The position numbers and the translations under genes were made by a program. The notes under the pieces are model-generated. The model searched no databases, was not told where the DNA came from, and saw nothing but the letters and a program-made list of their open reading frames with translations. Positions 22,456 through 33,970 of a stretch of 64,000 nucleotides of DNA are shown here, piece by piece. This DNA comes from Bactrocera neohumeralis. Lineage: Eukaryota; Arthropoda; Insecta; Diptera; Tephritidae. The DNA lies in contig NW_026089623.1 in NCBI RefSeq assembly GCF_024586455.1, positions 9,892,204 to 9,956,203 on the forward strand, in the 5' to 3' direction. Positions within the stretch are counted from its first letter, which is position 1. Each line of letters starts with the position of its first letter.

Positions 22456-22790
22456 GTGAAGCAGCTTGTGTTAATTTACAAAAAAATGGATCATAATACA
22501 TTTCGTGTGTCAATGAAGCATTGCTTTTTTTTTGTGAAAATACTGTTGTATTTTGGCTCATGGAAATCCACCGATGAAAAGATATTTGCTAAGCTTAAAG
22601 AGGCGAAAGCTCTGGGCAAAGTGTGTGCCTCGCAAGTTCATAATCCAACAAACACAACGAATAACTGATTCTGAGAAGTGTTTGAGTGCTCCTTAATCGT
22701 AATAAAACCGAATTTTTGCGTCGGTGTTTGACAATAGAAACATAGCTCCAACAATCCATGAAAATTTAGAAAGAAATGTAGCGCCATCTA
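22456..22790 (+). pseudogene. Mariner-type transposase remnant
   Basis: Pieces in order: HNTFRVSMKHCFFFVK (N-terminal helix-turn-helix start), QRITDSEKCLSAP, then NRNKTEFLRRCLTI just before a lost DETW-type motif. Spacing shows large internal deletions. Family placement in mariner is by remembered motifs only. Confidence 0.45.
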
Positions 22791-22859
22791 CTGTAACATA
22801 CCGCACTTACTCAATACCGCTGTTAGCGCCACCAACTGGTGGATAGCTCTTTGCTAATA

Positions 22860-23045
22860 ATAAACAAATAATTTGCAATAAATAAATAATGCGACTATTA
22901 GGAGAGTTATAAACTATCCTATCTTTAAAGTTGGACCAAACTGCACACAGTGTTAAAAATTTCATTAAAATCGGTTCAGTAGTTTAGGAGTCCATCGAAA
23001 ACAAACAACGTGACACGTGATTTTTATATATTAAGATATATGACC
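22860..23045 (+). repeat. Possible LINE or SINE 3' tail
   Basis: The phrase AAAATCGGTTCAGTAGTTTA, then CGTGACACGTG and TTTATATATTAAGATA resemble the conserved 3' end of RTE-type elements in insects. No RT is attached. Confidence 0.3.
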
Positions 23046-23141
23046 TTATATCTATCTCGCTTAGTTTAAGGTGCTACGGACAACTGTTAAGTAAACAAAA
23101 CTATAATACTCTGTAGCAACTTGTTGCAAGATTATAAAAAT

Positions 23142-23708
23142 CAGGAATAAAGGGATGTCCAACTTATTCCAGTGTGAGAGCGCTTCAAAATTAGCGTTTT
23201 TTATAACATTTTCGATTATGGCCAGATTGAACAAAATAATAATTTTTGGGCATTTAAATCAAAACACCCAACATTTAGTATAAATAAAAATTACTATAGG
23301 GGGGTATTTATTATATGGAGAAACTATTTAAATCTTATTGAAGTATATTAGAATAACTGACTTTTGACCTCTCAATACCCAATAAAAGGATTTAAGCTTG
23401 TTAGCTCTCAATCATTAAATGTTTTTTTATACGTGATCTTGAACGATGCAACAAATTCCTCCGTTTACATATTTTTTGGTAAGATTTCAATCTGTTCAAT
23501 TGCTAAACGTCAAAACCTCTCATCCGAGGCTGTGTTTTCTTTTTCATTGCGGGTGACCCCCCTTTGATGACGACCATGGCAAACGAAATAAGAAGAAACG
23601 TCAAAACCTACTGAACTCGATTAGCTGTCAAAGTTCAGTAGGTTTTGACGTTTAGCAATTGTTCTCTCACTTCCAGTGAGAGAGGAGTTGGACATCTCTT
23701 TATCTCTG
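23142..23708. mobile_element. hAT-type MITE D, copy 2
   Basis: Inverted relative to copy 1. It is flanked by an exact 8-bp duplication ATAAAAAT (23134-23141 and 23709-23716). Termini read CAGGAATAAAG and CTTTATCTCTG. It keeps the internal hairpin. Confidence 0.75.
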
Positions 23709-23716
23709 ATAAAAAT

Positions 23717-24134
23717 AATGAAACTCAATTTCCAAAAGACGCTGCTCAAAAGTGTTACGAATAATAACAAACAATATTTATCGATAGTGGTAGTGTTACC
23801 AACGCCATAAACTTTATGATATAACGTAAGAAGTTAGTAAAATTACTTATTTTTAGATGAAAGTGTTAATTGACATGCTCAAAAATATGCCAAATCTGTT
23901 AATTTCCTGTCTAAAAATAAAATTTTATATATTTTTTTATATATAAATTATTAATGGCAGATAAGATTGTAAAGAATACATCGCCGAGCAAAATATTTTT
24001 CCTATAAATTCATATTTGATACTCTTGACTAATAGGGCAGTGAGTGCGTGAAAGTGGACAAGAATTTCACATTTCAAGAAGCTATCAGTGTATACTCACT
24101 AAAGATCTGTCTCCCTATGGTTACAAAAATTAAC
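23717..24134. other. No gene seen
   Basis: AT-rich spacer between MITE D copy 2 and the BEL 3' LTR. Confidence 0.4.
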
Positions 24135-24321
24135 ACAACTGTACAAAAACTCACCTTATTGGTCACTCAGAATTTTTTATTTGAAGGGAAAAGTGCACAA
24201 CTTCCGAAATAACCGTTATAATGCAATTAAAAAATGATTGTTACAAAATTCACTTGAAAAAGTAGTTTTACACGTTAAATAATATTACATATACGGGCGG
24301 GTAAATAGCTAAAGGGGACCG

Positions 24322-26115
24322 CCTACAACGTAATCAGAGTGAAGAAAATGAAAGCAGTCTTAGGAATATATTTAAAAATCAAAAGAAGCTTCTGAAGTCA
24401 GCCATCGGTCGCAGTAAAAAGAAGTGTTTTGAAAAACTTTGTGAGGAAGCAAATGAAGACCCCAGGGGAACAGCAATATTGGCCATAGCCGGAAAAATTA
24501 AAAGCAGCAAAGCGCCTGGATTAGATGGCATTCCAAACATAGCCCTGAAAGAAGCCATAACTCTGAGACCCAAATTATTCATGAAAATGTACAATGCGTG
24601 CTTAAAAGAAGGAATATTTCCCGACCCATGGAAAGTCCAGGGATTGGTTCTACTTCCTAAACCAAAGAAGCCTCCGGAGGAACCATCTTCATGTCGACCT
24701 CTATGCATGCTTGACACTATTGGCAAAGTATATGAAAGCATAGCTAGAAACCGCTTGGAGATAGCAATCTAGAAAGCCGGCGGATTATCAGAAAGACAAT
24801 ACGGCTTTATGAAAAAAAGGTCCATCATTGACGCACTATACGATGTCGTTGACACTGCGAAATGCGCAGTAAGTGGCAAGCGATGGAAAGGAGGAACAAA
24901 AAAATATTGTGCGCTGATCACCCTGGATGTGAAGAATGCCTTTAACTCAGCAAAGTGGGTAAACATAATCAAAGCTCTATATGAAATACGTGCCCCTCAA
25001 TATATTATGGAAGTTGTCATGTCACTAAGAGCTACTCAATTTCGAGTGGAGTACCGCAAGGCTCGGTACTAGGCCCCCTTCTATGGAACATAATGTATGA
25101 TGGGGTGCTAAGGAGACACTAACCGAAAACTATTAAATTAGTTGCATACGCAGACGATCTTATTGTGGTAGCAGTGGCTAAACACCTTGACGACCTCCGG
25201 AGCAAATGCAATGAGTGCTTAAACGGTCTGCGCCAATGGTTCTCATCAATGAGTTTAGAACTGGCTGAGCAAAAGACAGAAGTCTTGCTCATAAGTAAGA
25301 GAAAAGTAGAGGAAAGAATATCTCTCACAGCCACACCTAAAATATCTGGGAGTAATAGTAGACTCAAGGCTCATATTTAAGTATCACCTAGAGTACACTG
25401 CAGGTAAAGCGAATAAAATAAACACAGTGCACAGGCTATCGGCACTAAGAGTTATCAGCGCTTTCCGAACAATTTCAAGTGATGAAGTAATAGCCAGTAT
25501 GATGCCCATTGACATCCAGGGTGACGAATACGAACGAGTTTACAAATTATCAGCCATCTATAGGAGCCAAAAGAGAAGAGAGAGTGAAAAGCTTAACGAT
25601 ATGGCAGCAGCGGTGACAAACCTAACTTAAAGGACGGTGGACCTACAGACTAATACCGGTGATCCATTCCTGGATCGACAGACGACATGGGGACCTGGAT
25701 TTCCACCTAACCCAAATACTAAGTGGGCATGGGTGCTTTAGAAGCTACCTGTACAGATTCCGAGCACGTATTCTTTTATTGCCCTCGCTTTTTAAGTACA
25801 AGGGAAAAACTTTAAACTACACTCGGTGGTAGTTTTGCGGTGGAAAATTTGACGACACTTATGTGCCAGTCCACTGAGAACTGGAATGCTGTCAGCAGCC
25901 AATCATGACAAACTTAGACATATGGAGCAGAATAGGCGTTCGTCAGTCCGTGCCATAGAGGAGACTTAATTTTCTTATCACTTCCACGAAGTTATATCTA
26001 ATCAGGTGGTTCCGTGGGAGAGTCTGGAGTTGGGAGTAGGTTAGGTTTAGTGGATTAAAGTTCCGCACTTCGGCTTTTGATGCTTCCTCCTACTTAAAAT
26101 AAAAAAAAAAAACAA
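24322..26115 (+). mobile_element. R1-type LINE, 5' truncated
   Basis: It ends in an A-rich tail (26097-26115) and is flanked by an 11-base duplication AAAGGGGACCG (24311-24321 and 26116-26126), the hallmark of target-primed reverse transcription. It is inserted in the BEL-2 3' LTR. Confidence 0.8.
24325..25630 (+). pseudogene. R1-type LINE reverse transcriptase
   Basis: Starts within a linker (KKKCFEKLCEEANEDPRGTA), loses about 80 residues, then enters RT at KSSKAPGLDGIPNIALK. Next come WKVQGLVLLPKP, SCRPLCMLDTIGK and ERQYGFMKKRSIIDAL. The catalytic Asp motifs are VKNAFNSAKW (about 24930) and VAYADDLIVVA at about 25142. A stop near 24770, frame changes near 25070 and 25380, and a decayed C-terminus make it inactive. 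The motif set fits the R1 clade. R1 itself targets rDNA; this one is in an LTR, so it belongs to a non-specific relative. Confidence 0.75.
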
Positions 26116-26339
26116 AAAGGGGACCGGGATGCTGCGAAAACAGGAGGTGTATATCGATCGACGTCGTATCGACAAAAGGTGCGCGAGATCCTTTCTCGTT
26201 TCCTTTATAAAAAGTATACCGGATGGTGTCATCGGGTTTTGATACATGTGCGTGTGTGTGTGTTAATGTGTAGTGTTTTCTTGAGGGATGAGGTGAATGC
26301 GTGCTTTTGGTTATGTGGTGATTGGTGTGTTTCGGTGTG

Positions 26340-26742
26340 GGTTATTTTTTTTTTTGTTTTTTTTACGAGGAGGAAGCATCGAAAGCCTGGACCCCATGTC
26401 AGTGTGGAACTTTAATCCGAACTAAACCTCCTACCGTCCTGTACCGTTCCCCCCGGTACCACCGTCAAGTATTACGTCGGGAGGATGATTGAGTGACACT
26501 CATGCGTACGTGATGGTCAAAATGTATTCAGTTACAAGTTGCATTTACTTGGCCCCACCTCTGTTGGTCTGATAACCCCCCTTGTACATTGTTCGTCGCC
26601 AACCCTCCCCGTCAAAGTTAGTGTGTTTGGGTCGTGGTTGTTCGTTACGTTTAACAGCTCTCTTCTCCTCCGCTGTTCGCACGTTGGGATTTCATAACCC
26701 TGGCTGCCACTTCGCAAGCAGCTTTCCACTTCTCAACTGATT
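26340..26742 (-). mobile_element. Second R1-type LINE fragment, 3' UTR only
   Basis: Starts on the plus strand with a T-rich run (26343-26368), the complement of a poly-A tail. It then carries GGAGGAAGCATCGAAAGCC, the complement of the 3' UTR at 26045-26095. A 12-base duplication GTTTCGGTGTGG flanks it (26328-26339 and 26743-26754). Confidence 0.75.
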
Positions 26743-26802
26743 CGAAGTTTCGGTGTGGTGAAGTGATGTGAATGTGATGTGACGTCGCTACTTATTTAGC
26801 CA

Positions 26803-26815
26803 TCCCGGCCCCCCT
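26803..26815 (-). promoter_or_regulatory. BEL-2 polypurine tract
   Basis: On the minus strand AGGGGGGCCGGGA runs straight into the LTR start TGGCTAAATA. The equivalent AGGGGGGCCTGGA precedes the BEL-1 LTR at 30398-30386. Confidence 0.65.
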
Positions 26816-26863
26816 AGGCGAATATTTAGCCTAGAAGCCGCTGTAGCGTAGCTACAACGCTGC

Positions 26864-27151
26864 TTAGACCTGTTGACCCGCGGAATTCAGGCAATGCCCG
26901 TGCGCATGTGCCACCTGCTGGCGTTGCATCGGTGGCATGCCTTTAAAGAACCGCAGTGCGATAGCCGATGCGGGCGGCGACATAGTGGGCGTTGAATGCG
27001 GTGCGGAAAGCGCGGTGGAGCCTGTCGTTGGTCGAAGCGCGGCCGGTGCAGTGGTCGTCCGGGGTGCTGCTATTGGGGAGGCTTCAGAGCGCGGGGCGGA
27101 AACTGCCGAACGCATGGTTGGCGTTGAGGATGATGGCATATTCACGTCCAT
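26864..27151 (-). pseudogene. Extra Gag-tail-like frame of BEL-2
   Basis: A 95-residue frame rich in Ser, Pro, Ala and Thr ends FFKGMPPMQRQQVAHAHGHCLN and then breaks. The end matches the zinc-knuckle frame at 30409-30738 in BEL-1, which continues NCLSHTHATSECES. It lies between pol and the polypurine tract, where BEL elements usually carry nothing. The second half of the knuckle is lost here. It may be a separate small ORF or a remnant of a composite element. Confidence 0.5.
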
Positions 27152-27339
27152 TATGCTCAGTTAGAGAAACGGTGACACGACATTTATGCCACGTTATGCG
27201 GCATGAAAAGAATGTAATTTTTTATCAGACATTTATGTTAGGTCTTTTGTGGGGTTTTATATTATTCGAGGTTTCGATTTTGTTAGCGGTTTATATGTTT
27301 TAGCAATTTATTGATTGATTAACATTGCAGTTTCGTTTT

Positions 27340-29979
27340 ACGTTTCTTTATCTTCGGCGGTTGCGGAGATCAACTACTCAAACATGACCGTCGGAACCGT
27401 AATGAAGTTGTTTAATGCGGCCGAGTCGCCATTCCGCAGTCGCAGACGCAGTCTCCAAGTTTTGGTGCCTTTTATTGAGTTTTCCACCGGTATCTCTTGT
27501 GGAAGTCCTTTATATAGTCTGCCTTCCATCGGCGGCTGAAATCGTGATAGAGAATTTTAATTTTTAACTCCCATCTGTTTAATAAGGATAGCGACTCCAC
27601 GCCTGGCTCAGGTATGGCCAGAATGGGTGCTTCTTTAAGAAAATGCCCTGGGGTTAATAGCACAAACAGCCAGCTGATACGACCTATTTTATGGGAGTGC
27701 AATGTAAATGAACAGCGAAAAACGCTACTCCCTTCTCTCTTTGCCGTAGGATGCCGTAGGAATCCACGGCATTTGGATTTTTGCCGTAGAAACGTGTCAG
27801 CTGATTGCTCTCTTACAACGCATGGTTGCCAATCTCGATATACTGTAGTAATTATAAAAGTTGTCTTCAATATGTTTGAAATTTTCTTAAAATAACTTAA
27901 AATAAGAGTTGAATGCAATTATTTATAAATATATAAACTATTTTTTAATAGTTTAATTTCAGTTTTGATATTATAAAAAATTGTAATTGAAAACATAGAT
28001 GTGTACAAAACTATGTACATTTGCGTATTGAGCAATGACAACATTCTTCCAATGAAAACAAACAGAGATGGCTGATTTCTGCGTTTTTACCACGGGCTCA
28101 ACTTTTGACACATTTTGCTCGCTAAGAGGGGAAAAGGAAAGAAGGGAGAAGCGTTTTTGGCTGTTTCAGCTATAAGGCTGTGAAGTCGGAGGGATCTTGC
28201 GAGAGTAGTGAGATAGGTCTTGAGTTTAGTACGGCTTCGATACGAGCGAGTAATGTAGTAAACTCCTCATAATTGAATTTATCGTTACCAGCCGTTTTCT
28301 TTAAATGTGACTTAAAGCTCTTTACTGCTGATTCCCAGAGTCCGCCCATGTATGGAGAACATGAGGGTATGAATTGCCAATCGATCCCTTGGGGTGCATA
28401 TTTTTTGACAATTTCGGGCGATACTTCTTTCATGAATTGTAAAATCTCTTTTTACGTGGCTTTTTGAGCTCCGACAAAGTTTTTTCCTTGTCGCTCATAA
28501 TTTTTAAAGGAAATCCGCGTCGTCCGACAAAGCGTGTAAATACTGTAAAAAAAGCATCTGTAGTCAGATCCGAACAAAGCTCGAGGTGTACTCCCTTTGT
28601 CGTAAAACATACCAAGACAGCCACATACCCTTTCCTAAATGAGGAAGACCTTAACAACGAGGCCTTTATCTGGAAAGGTCAAAAAATATCAACCGCAGTT
28701 ATGGTAAAGGGTAGAGCATAATTGCAGCATGCAGGTGGTAGGGCTACCATGATCTGCGTACGTATCATGTGCCTGTTCATAGTACACTGTTTACACATGA
28801 AAATGGTCCTTTTAATTTGTGGCTTTAGTGGCGGTATATAAAATTCTTGTCGGACCATTTGTTGCATCAAACGATGCTCACCATGCAGTGTAAGCTGGTC
28901 TGGGATAATGATGTGATGTCGTTCGTTGTAACTAAGGCTGGAGTTGGCGAGTCTTCCATTTGCCCGTATTAATCCCTTAGCGTCCAGGAATAGATTTAAG
29001 ACGAAAAGTGAGCTTCTCTTTTCGAGAGAATATTTTACTGCCCTTGCAAGTCGGAATGTGTTAGTTGTAAGTAAGGATCGTTTGATATTCTCTTCACCTT
29101 TTGTTTAAGTTTATAAATGAATTTGTGCATATCAGCGACTACCCTTAGTGCTTGAGGAAATGATGAAAATCTGTGGAGAATATCATCCTCTTCTGGAGTG
29201 ATATGAACATTTTCTATTTTCCGACTTTCCGGAGGTATGATATTCCGAGCAGGAGGCTTTGGCCAGAATTCTTGTGATTCTGTTAGCCAAATGGGATCGT
29301 TCCACCAGAGTGTAGTGCTGGTGAGGTGAAGTGGTTTGCAACCTCTTGTCCCAAGATCCGCTGACCAGAGATACATTTTGTGATCGTTTAATTTGAAATG
29401 GGCTTGAACTATTGAAAAGAATTTTGCTAACAGAAGAGCACCATTTAGTTCAAGCCGTGGCAGGCTTAGTGTCTTCAAAGGTGCAACTTTGGCTTTGGCT
29501 ACCAAAAGATGGGAAGATATTTTGTTATCGTACTGAGTGCGTACGTAGACTGTTGTGCAATAAGCCTTCTCAGAGGCATCACAGAAATGTGTAATTCTGC
29601 GTTAATGTTAGGGTGAAATTTACCCAACGAGGTATTCCAATTTCTAATATAGTATGTAAATTGTTAGCAAATTGCACCCATTTTGTTTAACCTACAGGTT
29701 TTATGTGTTCATCCCATTCAGTGTCATCTTGCCACAATTCTTGAATGAGAATTTTAGCTTGAATCATTATTGGCGAAAGCCATCCTGCGGGGTCGAAAAG
29801 TTTTGGCACCGATGAAAGGATTTAGAGTTTTGTAATGGGGGACATTGCAGATATTGACTCAATTGTATATGAGAATTGATTGATCGGTTATCGCATTCCA
29901 TTGAATACCTAGTGTTTTTGTTGTACTAGCCTTTTCGAATTTAAGGAAGTCTGTATCTAATAAGTCTTCCTTTTTTATA
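27340..29979 (-). pseudogene. BEL-2 pol, RT end to integrase
   Basis: Read downwards from 29979: the RT thumb side with FEKASTTKTLGIQWN, the LDPAGWLSPI linker (about 29790), and RNase H with AKVAPLKTLSLPRLELNGALL (29505). Integrase has the zinc region near 28870, VDIF with a catalytic Asp (28680), a YVAVLVCFTTKGVHLEL block (28625), and a MGGLWESAVKSFKSH block (28340). The C-terminus reads WRLGRI and HVRVVDLRNRRR near 27345. The SDNG motif reads SDKEKT, so a key region is damaged. A MITE (27658-28172) interrupts it before TPGHFL. Confidence 0.75.
27658..28172. mobile_element. MITE C, copy 1, in BEL integrase
   Basis: About 515 bp inserted between the codons for DFTAL and TPGHFL; the uninterrupted sequence is seen in BEL-1 at about 30840. 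Imperfect inverted ends share AACAGCC and AAAAACGCT-CTCCC. The flanks TTAA and ATAA suggest a TTAA or TAA target. An inverted relative lies at about 46290-46790. Confidence 0.65.
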
Positions 29980-29984
29980 TCTAG

Positions 29985-30385
29985 AAAACTTACGATCTTA
30001 CCCATATACTAGTGGGTATCAAACCCGCGAACTCACCCGTTGAATTAGCGACGAAAGTGAAGGAGAAGATTCCGAAGGTTCAAGCGACGAGATGGCAATC
30101 GATGCGTATATGCGCGCGGATCGTAATCAAAAGAGATGCTGGCGCCGTCCATCGGGCCCTTTAGTTGATTATGTTCTGGTGTCCTCGGGTGTGGTGTGAA
30201 AGTATGGTGTAGATGATGATGCGGTGGGCATCATGCCGATGTGTTGAGAATGGAGTGTGTAGTGTGGGAGGAAAATATGATGCGCATGATGCCAATATGT
30301 TGAGTATGGTGTGTGTAGTGTGGGGTGAATGTGTGGGGTGTAGTTATATTATATTAAGAGGGGGGCGCAGAAGCTCATTTAACCA
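29985..30385 (-). repeat. BEL-1 3' LTR
   Basis: About 400 bp and nearly identical to 39527-39933 (a few substitutions, such as GTGGGGTGAATGTGT against GTGTATATGTG). The low divergence implies a recent insertion. Confidence 0.85.
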
Positions 30386-30408
30386 TCCAGGCCCCCCTAA
30401 ACGACTGT

Positions 30409-30750
30409 TTAGCCTAAAAGACGCTGCAGTTGTTGCAGCGTTGCCACAACGCTGCTCAGACCCGTGCATCGGCGAGGTGGTGGTCCAGTCAGCCGACGCC
30501 GCAACGAGGTTCCACTCCGCTGGTGCATGACACTATCGGCGGGTGGAAGTCGGGATACGCGGCCGCGATGGTTGGATGGCCGGTGCGCTTCGCGCGACGA
30601 GCTGCGATGTAGCAGCGTATGATGCGGCCGGTGACACATTTGGCACAGCCCCCGTGACTCGCACTCTGAAGTAGCATGAGTGTGCGAGAGGCAATTGAGG
30701 CAATGACCGTGAGCGTGAGCAACTTGCTGCCGTTGCAAAGGTGAATTTTA
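30409..30750 (-). pseudogene. BEL-1 zinc-knuckle frame after integrase
   Basis: A frame of about 110 residues with two CCHC-type elements: CLNCLSHTHATSEC (30701 region) and CQMCHRPHHTLLH. A basic, Pro/Ser-rich tail follows and ends just before the polypurine tract. The pattern is that of BEL Gag C-termini; compare CINCLSNSHMTKDC and CQRRHHSLLH in the BEL-2 gag at about 48540. Here, however, it lies after pol. In this copy it is joined directly to a truncated integrase (ERIKIHL) by a deletion. Nucleic-acid binding is the expected role. Confidence 0.6.
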
Positions 30751-32335
30751 ATTCGTTCCAATCGATTTAATAGAGATAGCGACTCCACGCCTGGCTCAGG
30801 AATGGCTAGGATGGGTGCTCCTTTTAGAAAATGCCCTGGAGTTAAGGCGGTGAAATCGGAGGGGTCTTGCGATAGTACTGTGAGTTGCCGTGAATTGAGA
30901 ACGGCTTCAATTCGATTTAATAACGTCGTGAACTCTTCGTAATTGAATTTATAATTTCCAGCTACCCGTTTGAAATGGGATTTGAAGCTTTTCACAGCTG
31001 ATTCCCATAAACCGCCCATATGAGGAGCGCTTGGGGGTATGAAATGCCAATTGATACCTTGAGGGGCGTACTTTTGTACAATGTTCCGGTGGAAGTGCTG
31101 CCATAATCTGCGTTCGCATCTTCTGTTTGTGCATAGTGCAAATCTTGCACGTGAAGATGCACTTCTTGATTTGCGGCTTAAGACGGGGGATGTAATACTC
31201 CTGGCGTACCATATGTCGCATGAGGCGATGTTCGGCGTGTAGCATTAAAAGGTGGATATAATGGAGGAATAATGTGGCAAGTGGTGACCTCTCTGGAATT
31301 ATTATAGGGTGACGTTCATTGTATGTTAGGCTCGAATTAGCGAGCCGACCATTGGCACGAAGCAGACCTTTCGTGTCCAGAAATGGGTTTAGAACTAAGA
31401 GTGAGCTCTTTTTATAAATCGGCTTCGCGGCTGAAGTAGGGCGCTTGTGTATATGCTATTAGTGCGACCTTTGCCTTTTGTAACTCTAGGTGCGTCACTT
31501 TGTTGCATGGGAAAGTATGTGATCCTTTTACTTTGCTTTTGAGTTGCTCGATAAATTTGAACATATAAGCAACTACTCTGAGAGCTTTTGGAAACGATGG
31601 AAATCGTTCAAGGATGTCGGCATCATCCAATAATATGTGAAAGGCGGCGATTTTTCGACCTTCTGGTGCGATAATGTTGCGCATGGGGAATTGTGGCCAA
31701 GAATCAGGAGATTCTATCAACCATCGGGGGCCATTCCACCAGGGGGTGGTGGTGGCAAGGTGCAGTGGCTTGCACCCTCTTGTACCTAGATCGGCAGGAT
31801 TGTCAGCACTGGCTACGTGACGCCAAGTGGCTGATCCCACTAGGTCAAGTATTTGAGACGTGCGGTTAGAAATATACGTCTTCTATGCATGTGGTAGTTT
31901 TTCCAACCAGGCTAGTACAATTTCGGAATCGGACCACATATATAGTTTGCATTTTGTCATGTTTAAATGCATTTGCACCATGGCTACTAATTTGGAAAGT
32001 AGTAGTGCGCCACATAACTCAAGTCGTGGGAGACTTATAGTTTTCAAAGGTGCCACCTTTGCCTTTGCTACTAATAAGTGGCTTGTGGTCGTGGTGTCGC
32101 TTTGCGTGCGCACATAGATAGTAGCGCAGTATGCCTTTTCAGAGGCGTCACAGAAGCCATGTAATTCGACTTTGTGANNNNNNNNNNNNNNNNNNNNNNN
32201 NNNNNNNNNNNNNNNNNNNNNNNNNNNNNNNNNNNNNNNNNNNNNNNNNNNNNNNNNNNNNNNNNNNNNNNNNNNNNCGAATCTGAACTCCAGACCCTCC
32301 AGAATAAAAGAGTATCTTTTCCCAGAAAAGATCAC
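30751..32335 (-). pseudogene. BEL-1 pol, RNase H and integrase
   Basis: From the top: KVELHGFCDASEKAYCATIYV (RNase H catalytic Asp, next to the gap), AKVAPLKTISLPRLELCGALL and WSDSEIVLAWL. Then ADNPADLGTRGCKPLHL (about 31790), the integrase zinc region near 31240-31120, and MGGLWESAVKSFKSHF (31019) through TPGHFLKGAPILAIPEPG. It is about 85% like BEL-2 over the last block by eye. The integrase DDE core between 31120 and 31019 is mostly deleted. RT is missing upstream, beyond the gap. Confidence 0.75.
32178..32277. other. Assembly gap, 100 N
   Basis: An exact run of 100 N, so true length and content are unknown. It falls in BEL-1 pol; sequence above it is not obviously pol. Confidence 0.95.
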
Positions 32336-32578
32336 AACAAATATTTAAATACAGGCGGGCAACAAAATATATGCCAATTTAATATTTTTAATATGAAGTT
32401 ATTACAATAGATTTATGCAAAAAGAAATTTAACTATTATATATTTTTGTGAGTATTACTATATACATATGTTATTTCATGAAACTCACAAATTTATATAA
32501 AAAAAAAACATACAAAACCGAAAAATAAATTTAAAGGATAAAAAAAATATAATTCTTTAGGAGCAGAGACTCCTGCAG

Positions 32579-33090
32579 TGCCTGCCGAAGATTTTTTCGG
32601 CAATATTTTATTAACAAAAAAAAATATTTTGGGACAAAAAGGTCCTAAAACGCCAGCTGAAGATTCATACCAGCAGAGTAAAAAGAAGAATTATACAAAA
32701 TATTGTAGAACGAAAATGTTCAACAACGCCAGACGAAGTTCATACCGGCAAAATAAAACAAAAAAATAATAGAAAAATATATAAAATAAATATAAATATA
32801 TACATATATGTAAATCAAAATATAAAAATTCAAAATTTATATTACTTTGAACAAAAAAGTCTTAAGGCACCAGCCGAAGAAAGTACCGGCAATACTAAAA
32901 ATAAAAAAATACTTTAAAATTGTGGAACAAAAAGTTCAACAACGACAGCCGAAGATTTTACCGGTAAAATAAAACAAAAAAGAATGGCGAAAAACCAAAT
33001 AGAATATAAAAATACAAAATTTAAAATACTTCGGACTAGAAAATCCTAAGACGCCAGTCGAAGATAATACCGACAATAAAATAAAAGAAT
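32579..33090 (+). repeat. Degenerate tandem repeat, GCCAGCCGAAGA-ACCGGC units
   Basis: About six units at 32584, 32651, 32728, 32869, 32944 and 33052. Each holds CCAGCCGAAGA followed 8-12 bases later by ACCGGC, separated by A-rich stretches. Each unit could form a small hairpin. A 63-residue frame (32578-32769) covers the first three. I do not recognise the element; it precedes a possible plus-strand LTR. Confidence 0.6.
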
Positions 33091-33548
33091 ATACTCCAAA
33101 AAAGGAGGTACTAATATTTTAAATAAATAATTTCAATAATTGGGGTACTCACAAGCCGTCGTAAAGCATCGTAAAATCGTGAAATTATAAATTTTTACAC
33201 TTGCTTAAAAAAAAAATGTTGTTAGATTTCATACAAAAATGAGTTTACACATTTACAATTCTCAATGTTATGTTTTCGAATCGTTATAACTTATAACTTT
33301 ATGCGACTTGAGAAAACCCTAAATGTAAAAGAAAAAATTGCTGAAATGTATTCAGGCAATAATACAATAAAAGATGTCATATATAAAAATAGTAAGTATA
33401 TTTAAGAGTCAAATTTAAATAAATTGTAAAATAAATTGAGATTTCAAAATAGTAGGTACTGTTCAAATTGATAAAATAGTCTATAGCCTCACGTACTACT
33501 ATATATCCATTTGAATCGAGACGCTTCAATTTAGAGGTGGGGGAGTTA

Positions 33549-33876
33549 ATACCACCAGTTCACATTACATGAACATATTCTTTATCTGTCATAAATATGT
33601 AACATGACACTTACGACGCATATGGTCCGTATTGAAACATTATGTGTACTTTGCTAATACTGTCCACCTTAGGTGGTCCCAAAATGTAATTCATAGATTG
33701 TAAGATGAATCTTTCCACTTGTAACATATGTCATATCTCAAGTGAATTGTAGATATACTTCCTAGAATGTGAGATAAATATTTGTATCTAGACTTAAGCA
33801 AAATACTGTATATAAGAAAACATAATAAAGAAAACGAGGCAGTTGCTCACGGGCAGTTGCCCGTAGTTGCCCACGA
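33549..33876 (+). repeat. Possible gypsy-type 3' LTR fragment
   Basis: A purine tract GAGGTGGGGG (33539-33548) is followed by AGTTAATACC, a start typical of errantivirus LTRs. AATAAA occurs at 33825 and the segment ends at the poly-T of the Jockey LINE. There is no matching LTR in the window. Confidence 0.35.
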
Positions 33877-33970
33877 GCACTTTTTTTTTTTTTTGTTTCA
33901 AAATTATTTTATTTATTGGATCTGCTTTTTCTTAAAGCCTAACAAATAAGTTATAAAATCTTAAATCTAA

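Larger units (their letters stand above)
24140..26802 (-). repeat. BEL-2 3' LTR, with two LINE insertions
   Basis: The plus-strand sequence starts TGTACAAAAACTCACC and ends TTATTTAGCCA, matching 58651-60162. Removing LINEs at 24322-26126 and 26340-26754 (one target copy each) leaves about 445 bp, close to the 5' LTR without its DINE insert. Confidence 0.78.

Noticed and set aside
26937..27303. Ala/Gly-rich plus-strand frames
   Set aside because: Antisense to the Gag-tail-like frame; no family match.
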